Shown in pieces: positions 35,204 to 44,343 of a DNA stretch of 64,000 nt. Made by a program: the position numbers and the translations under genes. The stretch lies in contig JAEWAQ010000026.1 in NCBI GenBank assembly GCA_023391635.1, positions 62,001 through 126,000 of the forward strand, in the 5' to 3' direction. Source of the DNA: Bacillota bacterium. GTDB taxonomy: Bacteria > Bacillota > Bacilli > Paenibacillales > Paenibacillaceae. The notes below the pieces were generated by a model that worked only from the letters and a program-made list of their open reading frames with translations, did no database searches and was not told the origin of the DNA. The first letter of the stretch is position 1. Each line of letters opens with the position of its first letter.

Positions 35204-35460
35204 TCAAGCTTGCAGCATCTTCAGCAGCATGACGACCGCTTCCGCCCGCGTCGCCGTATCGTGCTTTCATTCCCTGCTCGGTCCTTCGCGCGATTATGCA
35301 AATACCGGTCACCGCTCACGCCTGCATAACGCAGCGTTTCCCCTTGCCGGAAGGCTTGCCAATCGGCATGTTCATCCAGCGGATCGCCGCCGGCAGACCA
35401 TACGTATCGTAAGGCAGCCTTATCGACGCCGCTGTGGTCATCTTCCACGCGAACCTGGGC
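35204..35460 (-). pseudogene. Remnant of a large SLH-domain surface protein
   Basis: Two fragments in different frames survive. One (about 35460-35263) reads VEDDHSGVDKAALRYVWS, then GVSGDRYLHNRAKDRAGNES, the pattern of Ig-like repeats in Paenibacillus surface proteins. Without spacing it is followed in another frame by DTATRAEAVVMLLKMLQA and a stop at 35204-35206, the usual C-terminal end of an SLH (S-layer homology) domain. Most of the protein and its start are missing, so an internal deletion broke the frame. The original product would have been a cell-wall-attached protein. There is no intact gene between 35013 and 35592. Confidence 0.75.
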
Positions 35461-35537
35461 AGCCGATGAATGAGACGGGGACGCGCGACAAGCGCGGTTC
35501 GCGAACGCGGAATATGCAGTTTGGTGGCGACGATCAT
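35460..35537 (-). pseudogene. 5' fragment of a MalT-like LuxR-family regulator
   Basis: An ATG at 35537 with GGAGGAAG upstream begins MIVATKLHIPRSRTALVARP, which matches the conserved N-terminus of MalT/LuxR-type ATP-dependent regulators. The match stops after about 26 residues (RLIHRL), where the P-loop region should follow; instead the surface-protein remnant begins. The original gene of roughly 850 codons has been lost except for its start. Recognition is from memory of the family, and the fragment is short. Confidence 0.6.
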
Positions 35538-35592
35538 CGCTTGTTCACTTCCTCCAACCCGATATTCCCTTGATTATACAAGAGACAATCTC

Positions 35593-36537
35593 TTATTTGT
35601 CCGATGCCGTTATTGCCGTATCTGTTCCAGACGTATCATGGGACTTGCTTGCAGGGCTGGAGACTTGGTCCATGCAGCGCTTGCGGAATGCGGCGGGCGG
35701 CACGCCATAGTGGGCGCTGAACATCCGGGTGAAATAGTGAATGGACTGGAAACCGGCCGCTTCCGCGATCTCCTTCGTCGGTTGCACGGTCGTCCTGAGC
35801 ATCGTCTCCGCGAGTCGCAACCGCTCTCTCGTCAAGCAATCTCCGAACGATTCCCCGCCATGCAGGCGAAACAATCGCGACAAATGCCTCTCCGATACGT
35901 TCAGATAACGGGCGACATCTCCCAGCTTCAGCTGCCTGGACAGGTTGTCGCGGATGAACCGGCGCGCCATCGTCACGAGCAGCGTCTGCGACCGGGGCGG
36001 CTGCGCCTCCCGCGGGGCAGCGGGTTCGCACGGCACGAAGACGGTCGCGAACGAAGCCAGCAGCATCCCCGCGAGCACGGAAGTGCGGGAGGCGGATGCG
36101 CCGGCATCCGCCTCCAGGAAGAGAGCCCGCCACAGAAGCGCCGATACGTTCTCGTTATTCGCGATGACGGGAACGGCCTTCTGTTGCAGCGCTTCCTCAT
36201 ATTCCGCCGCAAGCCGCTCATTCCGGGAAGAAGACAACTCATAAGCCACGAAGAACAATTTCATGCCGCCCCGACTCCGAATCTGGTGCCAATGACCCGG
36301 AACGGACACGAATTGGCTGCCGTCCCGCAATCGGTAAGTGACGCCTTCGTCCTCGTACTCGCCTTCCCCTTCCAGCACGTAACAGACCTCGTAGAACGAA
36401 TGCCGATGAACGCGATTGCTGTAATGCCGCCAATCGATCCCCCAGTTATGGATGCGGAATGCGAGATCCCCCTCTTCGCAGCCGGTCACCTCATCGTTCA
36501 ATCTTCGCGAGACTGCGTTGTATTGCGGCTCGGACAT
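35593..36537 (-). CDS. AraC-family transcriptional regulator with N-terminal cupin
   Basis: Regulator of 314 residues from ATG 36537, which has GGGGGG five bases upstream; the frame continues upstream but overlaps the divergent promoter region. The N-terminal cupin has HRHSFYEVCYVLEGEGEYE and the metal/ligand-type sequence VPGHWHQIRS. The C-terminal double helix-turn-helix has VARYLNVSERHLSRLFRL and IAEAAGFQSIHYFTRMFS. The last 30 residues after FRKRCMD are a polar Ser/Thr-rich tail. It diverges from a phytanoyl-CoA-type dioxygenase gene, its most likely target, across 141 bases containing an inverted repeat. Confidence 0.9.
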   Translation of the reverse strand: MSEPQYNAVSRRLNDEVTGCEEGDLAFRIHNWGIDWRHYSNRVHRHSFYEVCYVLEGEGEYEDEGVTYRLRDGSQFVSVPGHWHQIRSRGGMKLFFVAYELSSSRNERLAAEYEEALQQKAVPVIANNENVSALLWRALFLEADAGASASRTSVLAGMLLASFATVFVPCEPAAPREAQPPRSQTLLVTMARRFIRDNLSRQLKLGDVARYLNVSERHLSRLFRLHGGESFGDCLTRERLRLAETMLRTTVQPTKEIAEAAGFQSIHYFTRMFSAHYGVPPAAFRKRCMDQVSSPASKSHDTSGTDTAITASDK

Positions 36538-36618
36538 GGAATCCCCCCATGACAGGCAGTCTGTGGCGCGATCGTGCAAAAACAGGTTACGAGTGTATAA
36601 ATACGACATAGCGGCGGA

Positions 36619-36646
36619 TTGGTATGATCTCTCTAGAACATACCAA
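36619..36646. promoter_or_regulatory. Inverted repeat in the araC-phyH divergent region
   Basis: TTGGTATG (36619-36626) and CATACCAA (36639-36646) form a perfect 8-bp inverted repeat with a 12-base spacer. The TATGAT within the left arm resembles a -10 for the dioxygenase gene with no -35 at the right distance. An operator for the divergent AraC protein is a reasonable reading. Confidence 0.5.
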
Positions 36647-36678
36647 AATTCGCATGGAGTTGAAAGGGGCTGCACGCA

Positions 36679-37452
36679 ATGATCCAACAGGCGGATGTGG
36701 AATTTTACAAAGAAAACGGGTATTTGCTCGTCCGGGGCGTGTTCACGCAAGCGGAAGTGGAAGAGATGCGCAACGCAGTGGACGGCATCATCGAGAGAGC
36801 GGCAAAGACGAAGTTCGACGCCAATGCGGCATGGCAAGGCGACTATCTGCCTCCGGAAGAAATGAAAAAGCTCGTGCTCAAAGGATTTCACGACGTACAC
36901 TATCAGGACTCGGCATTCACCAGGGCCGCCATTCACCCGAACATGGCGGCTGTGCTGTCGCAATTGGTCGGTCCGAACGTCCAACTGCACCACAGCAAAA
37001 TGCTGGTGAAGCCGCCGGAGAAAGGCGCCGCCTTCCCGATGCATCAAGACGCACCTTACTTCCCGCACGTCCACCATACGATGATGGCCGGCAGCGTCCA
37101 CCTGGACGACAGCGACATGGAGAACGGATGTCTCTGCGTCGTCCCCGGTTCGCACAAAGACGGATCATTGCCGCATGTCGGAAGATATTACCTGGATCAC
37201 CGCGAATATCCGTTATCCATGGGTACGCCTTGTCCGGCGCAAGCAGGTGACGTGCTGTTCTTCAACTACTTGACCATCCACGGCTCCGACGTCAACCGCA
37301 GCACCCGGACGAGACGCAACGTCCTGTTCCAATATCGCGACCCGTCCGACCCGCCCGCGGAGAATGTCCACGTCAACTGGGGGCAAGGCTTGATGGTATG
37401 CGGGAAAAACCCGGTGTACAGGGAATACAAGGCAGAGTACCAGTTGAAATAG
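36679..37452 (+). CDS. Phytanoyl-CoA dioxygenase (PhyH) family oxygenase
   Basis: Fe(II)/2-oxoglutarate-dependent oxygenase of 257 residues. The facial triad is His122-x-Asp124 (FPMHQDAPYF) and His201 (LTIHGSDVN). The 2-oxoglutarate-binding arginine is expected in TRTRRNV (about 209-215), and HLDDSDMENGCLCVVPGSHK is a strong family signature. The ATG follows AAAGGGG. It stands alone between a divergent AraC regulator and a terminator, so it is probably an independently induced function. Family members hydroxylate varied small molecules; the substrate here is unknown. Confidence 0.88.
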   Translation: MIQQADVEFYKENGYLLVRGVFTQAEVEEMRNAVDGIIERAAKTKFDANAAWQGDYLPPEEMKKLVLKGFHDVHYQDSAFTRAAIHPNMAAVLSQLVGPNVQLHHSKMLVKPPEKGAAFPMHQDAPYFPHVHHTMMAGSVHLDDSDMENGCLCVVPGSHKDGSLPHVGRYYLDHREYPLSMGTPCPAQAGDVLFFNYLTIHGSDVNRSTRTRRNVLFQYRDPSDPPAENVHVNWGQGLMVCGKNPVYREYKAEYQLK

Positions 37453-37459
37453 AATCAGC

Positions 37460-37492
37460 AGGGCTCCCGTATCGCATACGCCCGGGAGCCCT
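37460..37492 (+). terminator. Terminator between phyH and the glycan locus
   Basis: A perfect 10-bp stem AGGGCTCCCG / CGGGAGCCCT (37460-37469 with 37483-37492) is followed by GGTTTAT on the plus strand. It separates convergent genes and could stop transcripts from both sides, although neither T tract is strong. Confidence 0.7.
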
Positions 37493-37522
37493 GGTTTATC
37501 TGTCTCACCCGTCCCCTTCCTT

Positions 37523-39598
37523 CTACTTTACGGCAATTGAAATCAGCGCCGATTGTTCTTCTTCCAGGCTGTCGAACGCAAGGCCGCTTGCAAGCAGCTC
37601 CGCTCCCTGGACGGTTCGCCGTCTGTTGGCGGCTTTCCCGGACAACTCACGCAACTCGTACATCGCTTCGGGATCAAGGCTCTGCAAACGGATGGTTCTG
37701 GACGGCTCCGCGCCGGTCAGTCGAAAGACGAACAGCAGGTTTTCCCGGCCGTCTGCCAATTGGTACTGAAAAGCGGACCAGCGATCGCCTCTTCCTTCCC
37801 GCAGCGGTTGATCGGTCAGCCGGTAAAGATCGGCTTCCCTGAGGAATCGCCGGATCACTGTTTTGTACAGCCGGAAATGACCGGCAAGCCGTTCCTTGAT
37901 CCAGTCCGGCAATTCCGGGAGCCTCCAGGACAACCCGAAGCCTCTCATCATGGCGATGTGCAAATAGAAATCAAGCCGTTCGGCCGTCAGCCCGGGATCA
38001 TGCGGGTCGAATTGCTGACGCTTGTGACGGCTTACGCCCCATTGCGAATAGCTCCAATGCAGGATGGCATCCGGCGCCAGACACAGACTCGCTCCCCAGA
38101 AAGCTTGGAGACTATGCTCGGGCCAATCGGGATCGCTCAAGAAAGACATATGCAAATGTCTCATAATGCCGAGATCGATCCGCAGCCCGCCCGATGAGCA
38201 ATTTTCCAGCAGCACCTCCGGATGGGCAGACCTGATCCGATCCAGTACGGCATAATAACCTTGGTAATGGGCCAGCAATCCGTCTCCTTCGCCGTGGCCG
38301 TGATCTGCGCGATCGCAGCCGATCCCGGGGTCCAAGTTGAAATCCAGCTTGATCCAGTCGCAGTTATATTCGCGGATCAGTCGGTCCAGCGTCCGGAAAG
38401 CCCATTCCCGGACAGCCGGGTTGCCGAAGCACACATAGCCGAGATGGCCGCCATTTCTTCTCGCGACGAAATCCGGGTACTGCGTGGACAATCCGGAACG
38501 CTCGCCTGCGGCTTCGATTTCGCACCATAGACCGAACTTCATTCCTTTGCGGCGGGCGGTATCCGATAGCAAGCGCAACCCGTTGGGGAAGCGGGTCCGA
38601 TTCACGGTATCCCAATCTCCCCGATAGGCAAACCATTCCGACCCAGCATCGTCCGGTCCGAACCAGCCGGCATCCAGCGTACATACTTCGACCCCCAACT
38701 TGGCGGCTTCTTCTATGTTGGCAAGAAACACTTGCTCGTTGATTTCCTTGTCTTCGTATCCGAACCAATGGTTCCACTCGACCGGCAAGGTGCGGGACAG
38801 CGCATTGCGCGGGTACCAATGCGTTCGCCCGATGCGAGACAGCGGCACCGACACGGTATGGAGATCCCCGCCGTACCCTAGAGCCAGCACGACGGGAACG
38901 CTGTCCAGCGTCTCTCCCGGAGCAAGCGCCTTATGAAATTCCCGATCATGCAGGCCGCCGCTCAGCGAGATCGAACCTGCCGCTTCCTTCTCGCAACGCA
39001 CGATCCAATTGCCCGACCACGCCGGACATACGGCAAGCAGTTCTCCGTTCTGCCTCAGGAAGGTTGTCCAGGGATGCGTCCCTTTCGAGGAACGCCCATG
39101 CAGCGTCTCCAGTACGATGGAATCGTCCAACAGCTGTTGCATCGGTTCGAATTCGGCTCCCCAATCGCTGTGCCAACTCATCGCCGACCACTTGTCCTGC
39201 GGCAACGACAAGCGGAACGAGTCGATCCGCCGAATCGTCACCGGGCGCGCGCCGCCGTTGCGAACGGTAATCCATTTCTCCCATACGGCGTAATCGTTGT
39301 ACACGATATGATGGCTGTCGATTTCCATGCCGCTCGCCTCATGCCGGAGCTTGACGGTGACCTGGGCTGCGCCGGTTGCTGTCATGTTTCTCTCCACGCC
39401 GCATACGGCAAGTCCGTCTGCGGCGCCGTGGAGAACACCGTCGGTAAAGTGTACGGCAAAATCACAGCTCGGGTGCGACTCGCAAGCCCATTCCGCCCCG
39501 CCGAACAACCCGAATTCGCTTAACGAAACACCGTTCGCCAGATCCAAAACATACCGCAGCACCCCGTTTGACAAATCCAGCGTGCGTTCTGGTGCCAT
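37523..39598 (-). CDS. Alpha-galactosidase, GH36/GH-D type
   Basis: Retaining alpha-galactosidase of 691 residues from ATG 39598 (AAAGGAAG seven bases upstream). An N-terminal beta-sandwich (about 1-260) is followed by a barrel that begins PVEWNHWFGY. The nucleophile is Asp419 in DWIKLDFN and the acid/base Asp489 in LSDPDWPEHS. CTLDAGWFG and ENCSSGGLRID are GH36 signatures. A C-terminal beta domain ends the protein. No signal peptide is present, so it is intracellular. It is the last gene of the glycan operon, 14 bases after the GH42 gene, and probably removes terminal alpha-galactosyl units from imported oligosaccharides. Confidence 0.93.
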   Translation of the reverse strand: MAPERTLDLSNGVLRYVLDLANGVSLSEFGLFGGAEWACESHPSCDFAVHFTDGVLHGAADGLAVCGVERNMTATGAAQVTVKLRHEASGMEIDSHHIVYNDYAVWEKWITVRNGGARPVTIRRIDSFRLSLPQDKWSAMSWHSDWGAEFEPMQQLLDDSIVLETLHGRSSKGTHPWTTFLRQNGELLAVCPAWSGNWIVRCEKEAAGSISLSGGLHDREFHKALAPGETLDSVPVVLALGYGGDLHTVSVPLSRIGRTHWYPRNALSRTLPVEWNHWFGYEDKEINEQVFLANIEEAAKLGVEVCTLDAGWFGPDDAGSEWFAYRGDWDTVNRTRFPNGLRLLSDTARRKGMKFGLWCEIEAAGERSGLSTQYPDFVARRNGGHLGYVCFGNPAVREWAFRTLDRLIREYNCDWIKLDFNLDPGIGCDRADHGHGEGDGLLAHYQGYYAVLDRIRSAHPEVLLENCSSGGLRIDLGIMRHLHMSFLSDPDWPEHSLQAFWGASLCLAPDAILHWSYSQWGVSRHKRQQFDPHDPGLTAERLDFYLHIAMMRGFGLSWRLPELPDWIKERLAGHFRLYKTVIRRFLREADLYRLTDQPLREGRGDRWSAFQYQLADGRENLLFVFRLTGAEPSRTIRLQSLDPEAMYELRELSGKAANRRRTVQGAELLASGLAFDSLEEEQSALISIAVK

Positions 39599-39612
39599 AA
39601 ACCCACTTCCTT

Positions 39613-41706
39613 TCACAAGCTGCTCCACAACATCGCGATTCCGTCCTTCATCTCCAGATCCAATTCGCGATAAGCGTTGGCGGAAAGGGCCTCGCCGGTC
39701 CACAGGTCCGTGAAGCTGCCAGCCGGAACCCGCATTTTGACAGATTGACCTCCTCGCTCCGGAAGCGAGGGGGCCAGCGCGACGGTGAGCTTCCCCCGGT
39801 CCGTCCGGACCGGAATCGCGATCGTGCGGTCCGTCACCGGCTGCACGTCAGACTGCGGCAGCAACCCGGCCGCGCGGCTCAGCAGCGCCCGGATGCCGGG
39901 AATCGCTTCCTTCGCATGCACGAGCGTCGGGCCGAGCATTCCGTTCGCGAACACGATCTTTCCTTCGCCATAGCTTCGCTCCCATACGCAAGGATCGCCG
40001 TCTTCGCAGAAGCGGATGTCTGTCCAGGCCGACCATCCGGCTTCCGGCTCGAACTGCGCGTCCATGCGGGTCAGCAGCCATCGCCCGGCGGACAGCCCGT
40101 TCAGCGCCATCTCGTACCCCTCCGGCCGGGTTTGCAAGCCGAGCGCGCGCAGGCCGACCGATCGGGCCAGACCGCCGGGCCATGGACGATGCAGCGCGGC
40201 ATCGCGGTTTTTGCGGCCGCAGGTCGCATCGAACAGCAGCGTGCCGCCCTGCGAAACGAATGCCAGCAGATCGTCCGTCTCTTCCTCGTCCCAGGCGACC
40301 AGATGCGACAGGACGATCATGCCGCCCGGCCGAACCGCCGCGGTCAGATGACGGACAGGCGCCATACCCGCGCGCAAGCCGCACTCCATCATGCGTACGG
40401 CGAGCAGCGATGCGCCGTGGGCGCCGTCGGAAGCCAGGCGCCCCGGCACGGCTGCGCTGGTGCGGGCTTCGATCCATTCTACGGCCTGGGAACCGGGATC
40501 GAATCCGATGCAGACATCCGGCTTGCCCGGATGCCACTCACCGGTCATCATACGCGCCCGGTCCAGCGTGTCGCGAATCCGGCGCATCATGCGGCTCCGG
40601 TCGGAAGGTTCGTCGTCATTGTCCAGCAGCGCCCAGTCGCCAGCCTCAAAATCGCGGCTGCGCGTATTGAAGCACCATCCGGTCACCGATTCGGCTCCCG
40701 CCGCGAGAGACGCCAGGAAGAACCTGGCGATCTCGGCAGCATTCGCATCCGAAGGCCGGGTGGAGGAATTGAGCGTATTGCCGGTCTGCACCTCGGTCAC
40801 TTCCCCGCGCTTGACGGAAGGAAAGGCGAGTTGATACTGTACTCCCGCCGCCATCAGGGCAGCGTAGTCGACGCGATCGGCGAACGTGAACATCCAGGCC
40901 GGGTGGTAGCTGGCGCCGATCACGTCAACGAACTCGCCCATCCGTTCCAGGTCGATGCCACCCTCCGCCTGATTGCTCAGCAGCGGCTGGGGATTGACGC
41001 ACGTTTCCGTCGCCGCATCCCATCTTCTGACCTCGGTCAGCACCCATGCCAGCTCCGCGTTCAGCCATGCCGAACGGCTCTGCCAATCGTCCAGCCACGG
41101 CCCGTAGCTGTTCCAGTGATTGTGCCGGTGCAGTTCATGGGGAACTTCATCCGGGCAAGGGATTTCTTCGAACGACCGGTATCCCGTCATCCAGCGCTTG
41201 TTCAGCTGACGCACATCTCCGCCGTATTTCCCCTTCAGCCAGTTCCGCCAATGGCGCAGTCCCGGTTCCGACCGCTCCCCGTATAAGCTCGGCTCGTTCC
41301 ACAAAATCCATTGCCCTAGCGCGGAGTGGCCCTGGTATCTCTTTACGCAAGCTTCAATGTAACGGGCCATCGGTTCATTTTGGTCGTCTTCCAGCACGCC
41401 GGTACCGGAATGCAGCATGGAAGGCGTGCCGATATGCCATGGCCCCGAATTGACGGTCAGCGTCGCCTTGACCCGAATGCCGTTCTCCGCGGCGGCATCG
41501 AAGGCGTAATCGAATACGTCGAACGCCCAATGTCCAGGCTCTGGTTCGATGAACGGCCACATGAGGAACAGTCTCGCCCATCCCAGCCCGCTTTCCCGCG
41601 ACAGCCGGAACAGCTTCCCGACCCGCTCCCTGGAATCGTCCGGCTCCAGCCATATCTGGCTGCCAAGCATCAGCGCCGCATCTTGCGCTTTATGTCCGCT
41701 CGCCAT
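39613..41706 (-). CDS. Beta-galactosidase-like enzyme, GH42 family
   Basis: Enzyme of 697 residues with the three-part GH42 layout: barrel (about 10-400), trimerisation domain with a glutamine-amidotransferase-like fold (about 420-620), and a small C-terminal beta domain. The acid/base is Glu138 in LWNEPSLYG and the nucleophile Glu305 in VTEVQTGN. It lacks a signal peptide. The ATG has GGAGGAAGG at six bases. WNEPS rather than the usual WNEY indicates a divergent subgroup, so specificity other than beta-galactose (for example alpha-L-arabinopyranose or a modified sugar) is possible. It is flanked by GH36 and GH2 genes in one operon. Confidence 0.88.
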   Translation of the reverse strand: MASGHKAQDAALMLGSQIWLEPDDSRERVGKLFRLSRESGLGWARLFLMWPFIEPEPGHWAFDVFDYAFDAAAENGIRVKATLTVNSGPWHIGTPSMLHSGTGVLEDDQNEPMARYIEACVKRYQGHSALGQWILWNEPSLYGERSEPGLRHWRNWLKGKYGGDVRQLNKRWMTGYRSFEEIPCPDEVPHELHRHNHWNSYGPWLDDWQSRSAWLNAELAWVLTEVRRWDAATETCVNPQPLLSNQAEGGIDLERMGEFVDVIGASYHPAWMFTFADRVDYAALMAAGVQYQLAFPSVKRGEVTEVQTGNTLNSSTRPSDANAAEIARFFLASLAAGAESVTGWCFNTRSRDFEAGDWALLDNDDEPSDRSRMMRRIRDTLDRARMMTGEWHPGKPDVCIGFDPGSQAVEWIEARTSAAVPGRLASDGAHGASLLAVRMMECGLRAGMAPVRHLTAAVRPGGMIVLSHLVAWDEEETDDLLAFVSQGGTLLFDATCGRKNRDAALHRPWPGGLARSVGLRALGLQTRPEGYEMALNGLSAGRWLLTRMDAQFEPEAGWSAWTDIRFCEDGDPCVWERSYGEGKIVFANGMLGPTLVHAKEAIPGIRALLSRAAGLLPQSDVQPVTDRTIAIPVRTDRGKLTVALAPSLPERGGQSVKMRVPAGSFTDLWTGEALSANAYRELDLEMKDGIAMLWSSL

Positions 41707-41772
41707 CGTATTCCTTCCTCCCCGAAATAACCGGTGTGACTGCTCAAGATGCAGTCCCTTCCCGTTCTCGAA

Positions 41773-44319
41773 TCATTTTCTCGGCTGGTTTTCTTTCCCG
41801 CTCCCGGCCCTGTCCCGATTGATCCCGTTCCCGGTATAGAGCACGGCAGGCAGCGGCTCTCCCTGCGGCCAGGCGATCCGATGCTCCATCCCCGGCCACA
41901 GATCGAAGAAATTGTCCGACAGAGGCCGATCGCCGACCAGGTCGATGCATACGCCCCATGCGAAGCAATCGCTGACCCATACCGCTTCGCCGCCGTCTCT
42001 TCGCACCGCGATGTTCGGTTGCCGCCAGTTCATCTCCGCGAAGCGGGGCAGGATGAGCCGATTGCGCGCCTCGGTCTTCCCGCACCGCAGCAATCGGGCG
42101 TAAGCAACCGCATTGTCCGTTCCCGCCTGCTCCCAGGATCGGGCGTCGAACTCGGCCAGGCAGACGGAAGCGTTCGGCGGCGCTTCCACGGACTTCCTCG
42201 CATCCGTCACATATTCCCCGGCCAGCGTGAACAATCCGTATTGAAGCTCGCCTTGCCAAGGCCGGTTCGTTTCGTTGATTCCGTAAACGCGCACCTTGTC
42301 CGCTTCGCGCGTCAAGACGACGGACACCGGCCGGAAAGCCCGCTTGACCGGATAGAAGGACGGCGTGCGGTTCAAGTAATAGTCGACGATCGTCCAGCTG
42401 CGCGTAGCCGGCCAGCAGTCGTTGAACATCCAGAAAATCGCGGCTGCGCTGTCGAACATTCGGCGGCGGAAATTGTCGATGTATTCGCGCAGCCCTTCTC
42501 CCTGAATCAGCCCGCCGTAGTAAACATGCTCCTCCACCGACATCCGCCGCGGCTCCAGCCCGATCCATTCGCGAATTTGCCGGTCCGGCGCGGATTGCGG
42601 GAACCACGAATCCAGCGCGTTGTCATGCTGCTGCCAAGCGTACGACAGCACGTGGCGCTGCCCTTCCGGCAGGCAAGCGTTCATGGCGGCGAGTCCGGTC
42701 GGGCCGAGGATGCCGCCTTCGTTCGGGAATCGGCAGATCATGTCCCGGTATTGCCGGAAATCGGTATTTTCAAACCCGACCGACCAGGGATGCTGATCGC
42801 CTGCCGTATCGTCGTTCGGATCGAGCCCGTCCGGCGAATACGGGCTGCTCGGCTGATAATACCGGCCCGGGTCCTCCTCGCGCACGATTCTCGGAAAAAT
42901 GTGGTGATACAGCGCGTAATCCGGATACATCACGCCTTCGGGTTCATCCTCGTCCCAGCGATACGTATGCCATTCGTTCTCGTTGTTGCCGCAGTACATG
43001 ACCAGGCTCGGATGATGCGCCAGCCTGCGGACATTGTGCACCGCTTCCCGTTTGACATTGCGCAGGAAATCCGCGTCCGTCGCCGGATAAGCGGCGCATG
43101 CAAACACGAAATCCTGCCAAACCATGATGCCCCGCTCGTCGCTCACTTCATAGAAATCGTCCGTTTCGTAGACGCCGCCGCCCCAAACCCGCAGGAAGTT
43201 GAAGTTCGCCTCCAGCGCTCTGCCGATCAGCCCCTCATACCTTGCGCGGTCCGCGCGAATGAAGATCATGTCCGCCGGAATGAAGTTGGCCCCCTTGGCG
43301 AATATCGGTTTTCCGTTCACCGCGAGGAAAAAATACCGGCCTCCGGACGGATGCGGTTCCTGATGGATCTCCAGCCTGCGAAACCCGGTGCGTTTGACCC
43401 GTTCGCCGATCAGCACGCCGTCTACCCGCACCTGGACGGTGACTTCGTATAATTGCGGGGCACCATGCCCGGAAGGCCACCATAGCTTCGGCGAAGCCAT
43501 ATGCATCCGGGCCTCCAGGCGCTGCATCCCAGGGCTCAGCTCGAACGCAAAAGTCCGCTCTGGTCCCCCGCCGGCAATCCGGACCGATACGGACGCGGTG
43601 CCGGGATGGTCGCCGCAGCCTTCGACGAAAGCGCGAACGGTCAGCGTACCTTTATCCATCGCCTCGTTCAAGGCAGACAGGACGACGATATCGTCGACGC
43701 GCGACGAGGCCGTCCATTCCAGGCGCACAGGCTTGTGAATGCCGATATTGACATAGCGGGCGGACCAGTCCCAGCCGAAGGAACATTGGGGCTTGCGCAG
43801 CCAGATCCGCTTGTGCAGCGGATGGTCGTAAGAATTCTCGTAGTAGTTCTCCACCGATCGATTGCCCGCCGAGAGCAAACCGCTGTCCAGCACGACGACC
43901 AGCAGATTCTCCTCGCGCAGCTTGCCCGTCACCGGAATCCGGCAAGGCACGTAGAAGTTGTCGTGCTTGCCGATCAGCTCCTCGTTCAAATAGATGCGCG
44001 CGTCATAATCCAGCCCGTCAAAGTGAAGCCAGGCATGGCTGCCGATCGCCTCTGCGGATGCCGTGAACGTCGTCCGATAGCTCCACAGCGTCTCTTCCAC
44101 CCAACGGGCGGACAGCGCATTCAGCCCTTCCGTCGGTTCGCCGATCAGCCCTTGTTCGATCAACGCCAGATGAACTTCGCCCGGCACGCTCGCCTCCATC
44201 CACTTGGCTTCGTCCGTATCCCGCAGATGGTGCGTTTTGACGGCGCCCCTCTGCCCGTCCGAACCGCGAAGCTGCCAGGTGCCCGACAAATCCTGCATGC
44301 CGTACGCTTGTCTATCCAT
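41773..44319 (-). CDS. Beta-mannosidase-like enzyme, GH2 family
   Basis: Exo-acting GH2 enzyme of 848 residues. The N-terminal jelly-roll domain (LHFDGLDYDARIYLNEELIG, KPQCSFGWDWS) matches beta-mannosidases, and RTGFRRLEI starts the barrel. The acid/base is Glu447 in YCGNNENEW and the nucleophile is probably Glu534 in RFPNEGGILGP. The C-terminal beta domains follow. There is no signal peptide, so it should act on imported beta-mannosides in the cytoplasm. It lies 24 bases downstream of the fucosidase gene and 66 bases upstream of the GH42 gene. Confidence 0.92.
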   Translation of the reverse strand: MDRQAYGMQDLSGTWQLRGSDGQRGAVKTHHLRDTDEAKWMEASVPGEVHLALIEQGLIGEPTEGLNALSARWVEETLWSYRTTFTASAEAIGSHAWLHFDGLDYDARIYLNEELIGKHDNFYVPCRIPVTGKLREENLLVVVLDSGLLSAGNRSVENYYENSYDHPLHKRIWLRKPQCSFGWDWSARYVNIGIHKPVRLEWTASSRVDDIVVLSALNEAMDKGTLTVRAFVEGCGDHPGTASVSVRIAGGGPERTFAFELSPGMQRLEARMHMASPKLWWPSGHGAPQLYEVTVQVRVDGVLIGERVKRTGFRRLEIHQEPHPSGGRYFFLAVNGKPIFAKGANFIPADMIFIRADRARYEGLIGRALEANFNFLRVWGGGVYETDDFYEVSDERGIMVWQDFVFACAAYPATDADFLRNVKREAVHNVRRLAHHPSLVMYCGNNENEWHTYRWDEDEPEGVMYPDYALYHHIFPRIVREEDPGRYYQPSSPYSPDGLDPNDDTAGDQHPWSVGFENTDFRQYRDMICRFPNEGGILGPTGLAAMNACLPEGQRHVLSYAWQQHDNALDSWFPQSAPDRQIREWIGLEPRRMSVEEHVYYGGLIQGEGLREYIDNFRRRMFDSAAAIFWMFNDCWPATRSWTIVDYYLNRTPSFYPVKRAFRPVSVVLTREADKVRVYGINETNRPWQGELQYGLFTLAGEYVTDARKSVEAPPNASVCLAEFDARSWEQAGTDNAVAYARLLRCGKTEARNRLILPRFAEMNWRQPNIAVRRDGGEAVWVSDCFAWGVCIDLVGDRPLSDNFFDLWPGMEHRIAWPQGEPLPAVLYTGNGINRDRAGSGKENQPRK

Positions 44320-44343
44320 CGCCCTTCCCCTCCGTCCGCCGGA

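Noticed and set aside
36538..37155. 200-codon N-terminal extension of the AraC regulator
   Set aside because: It would run through the divergent promoter region and into the antisense strand of the dioxygenase gene. ATG 36537 has a strong ribosome-binding site and gives a normal AraC length.
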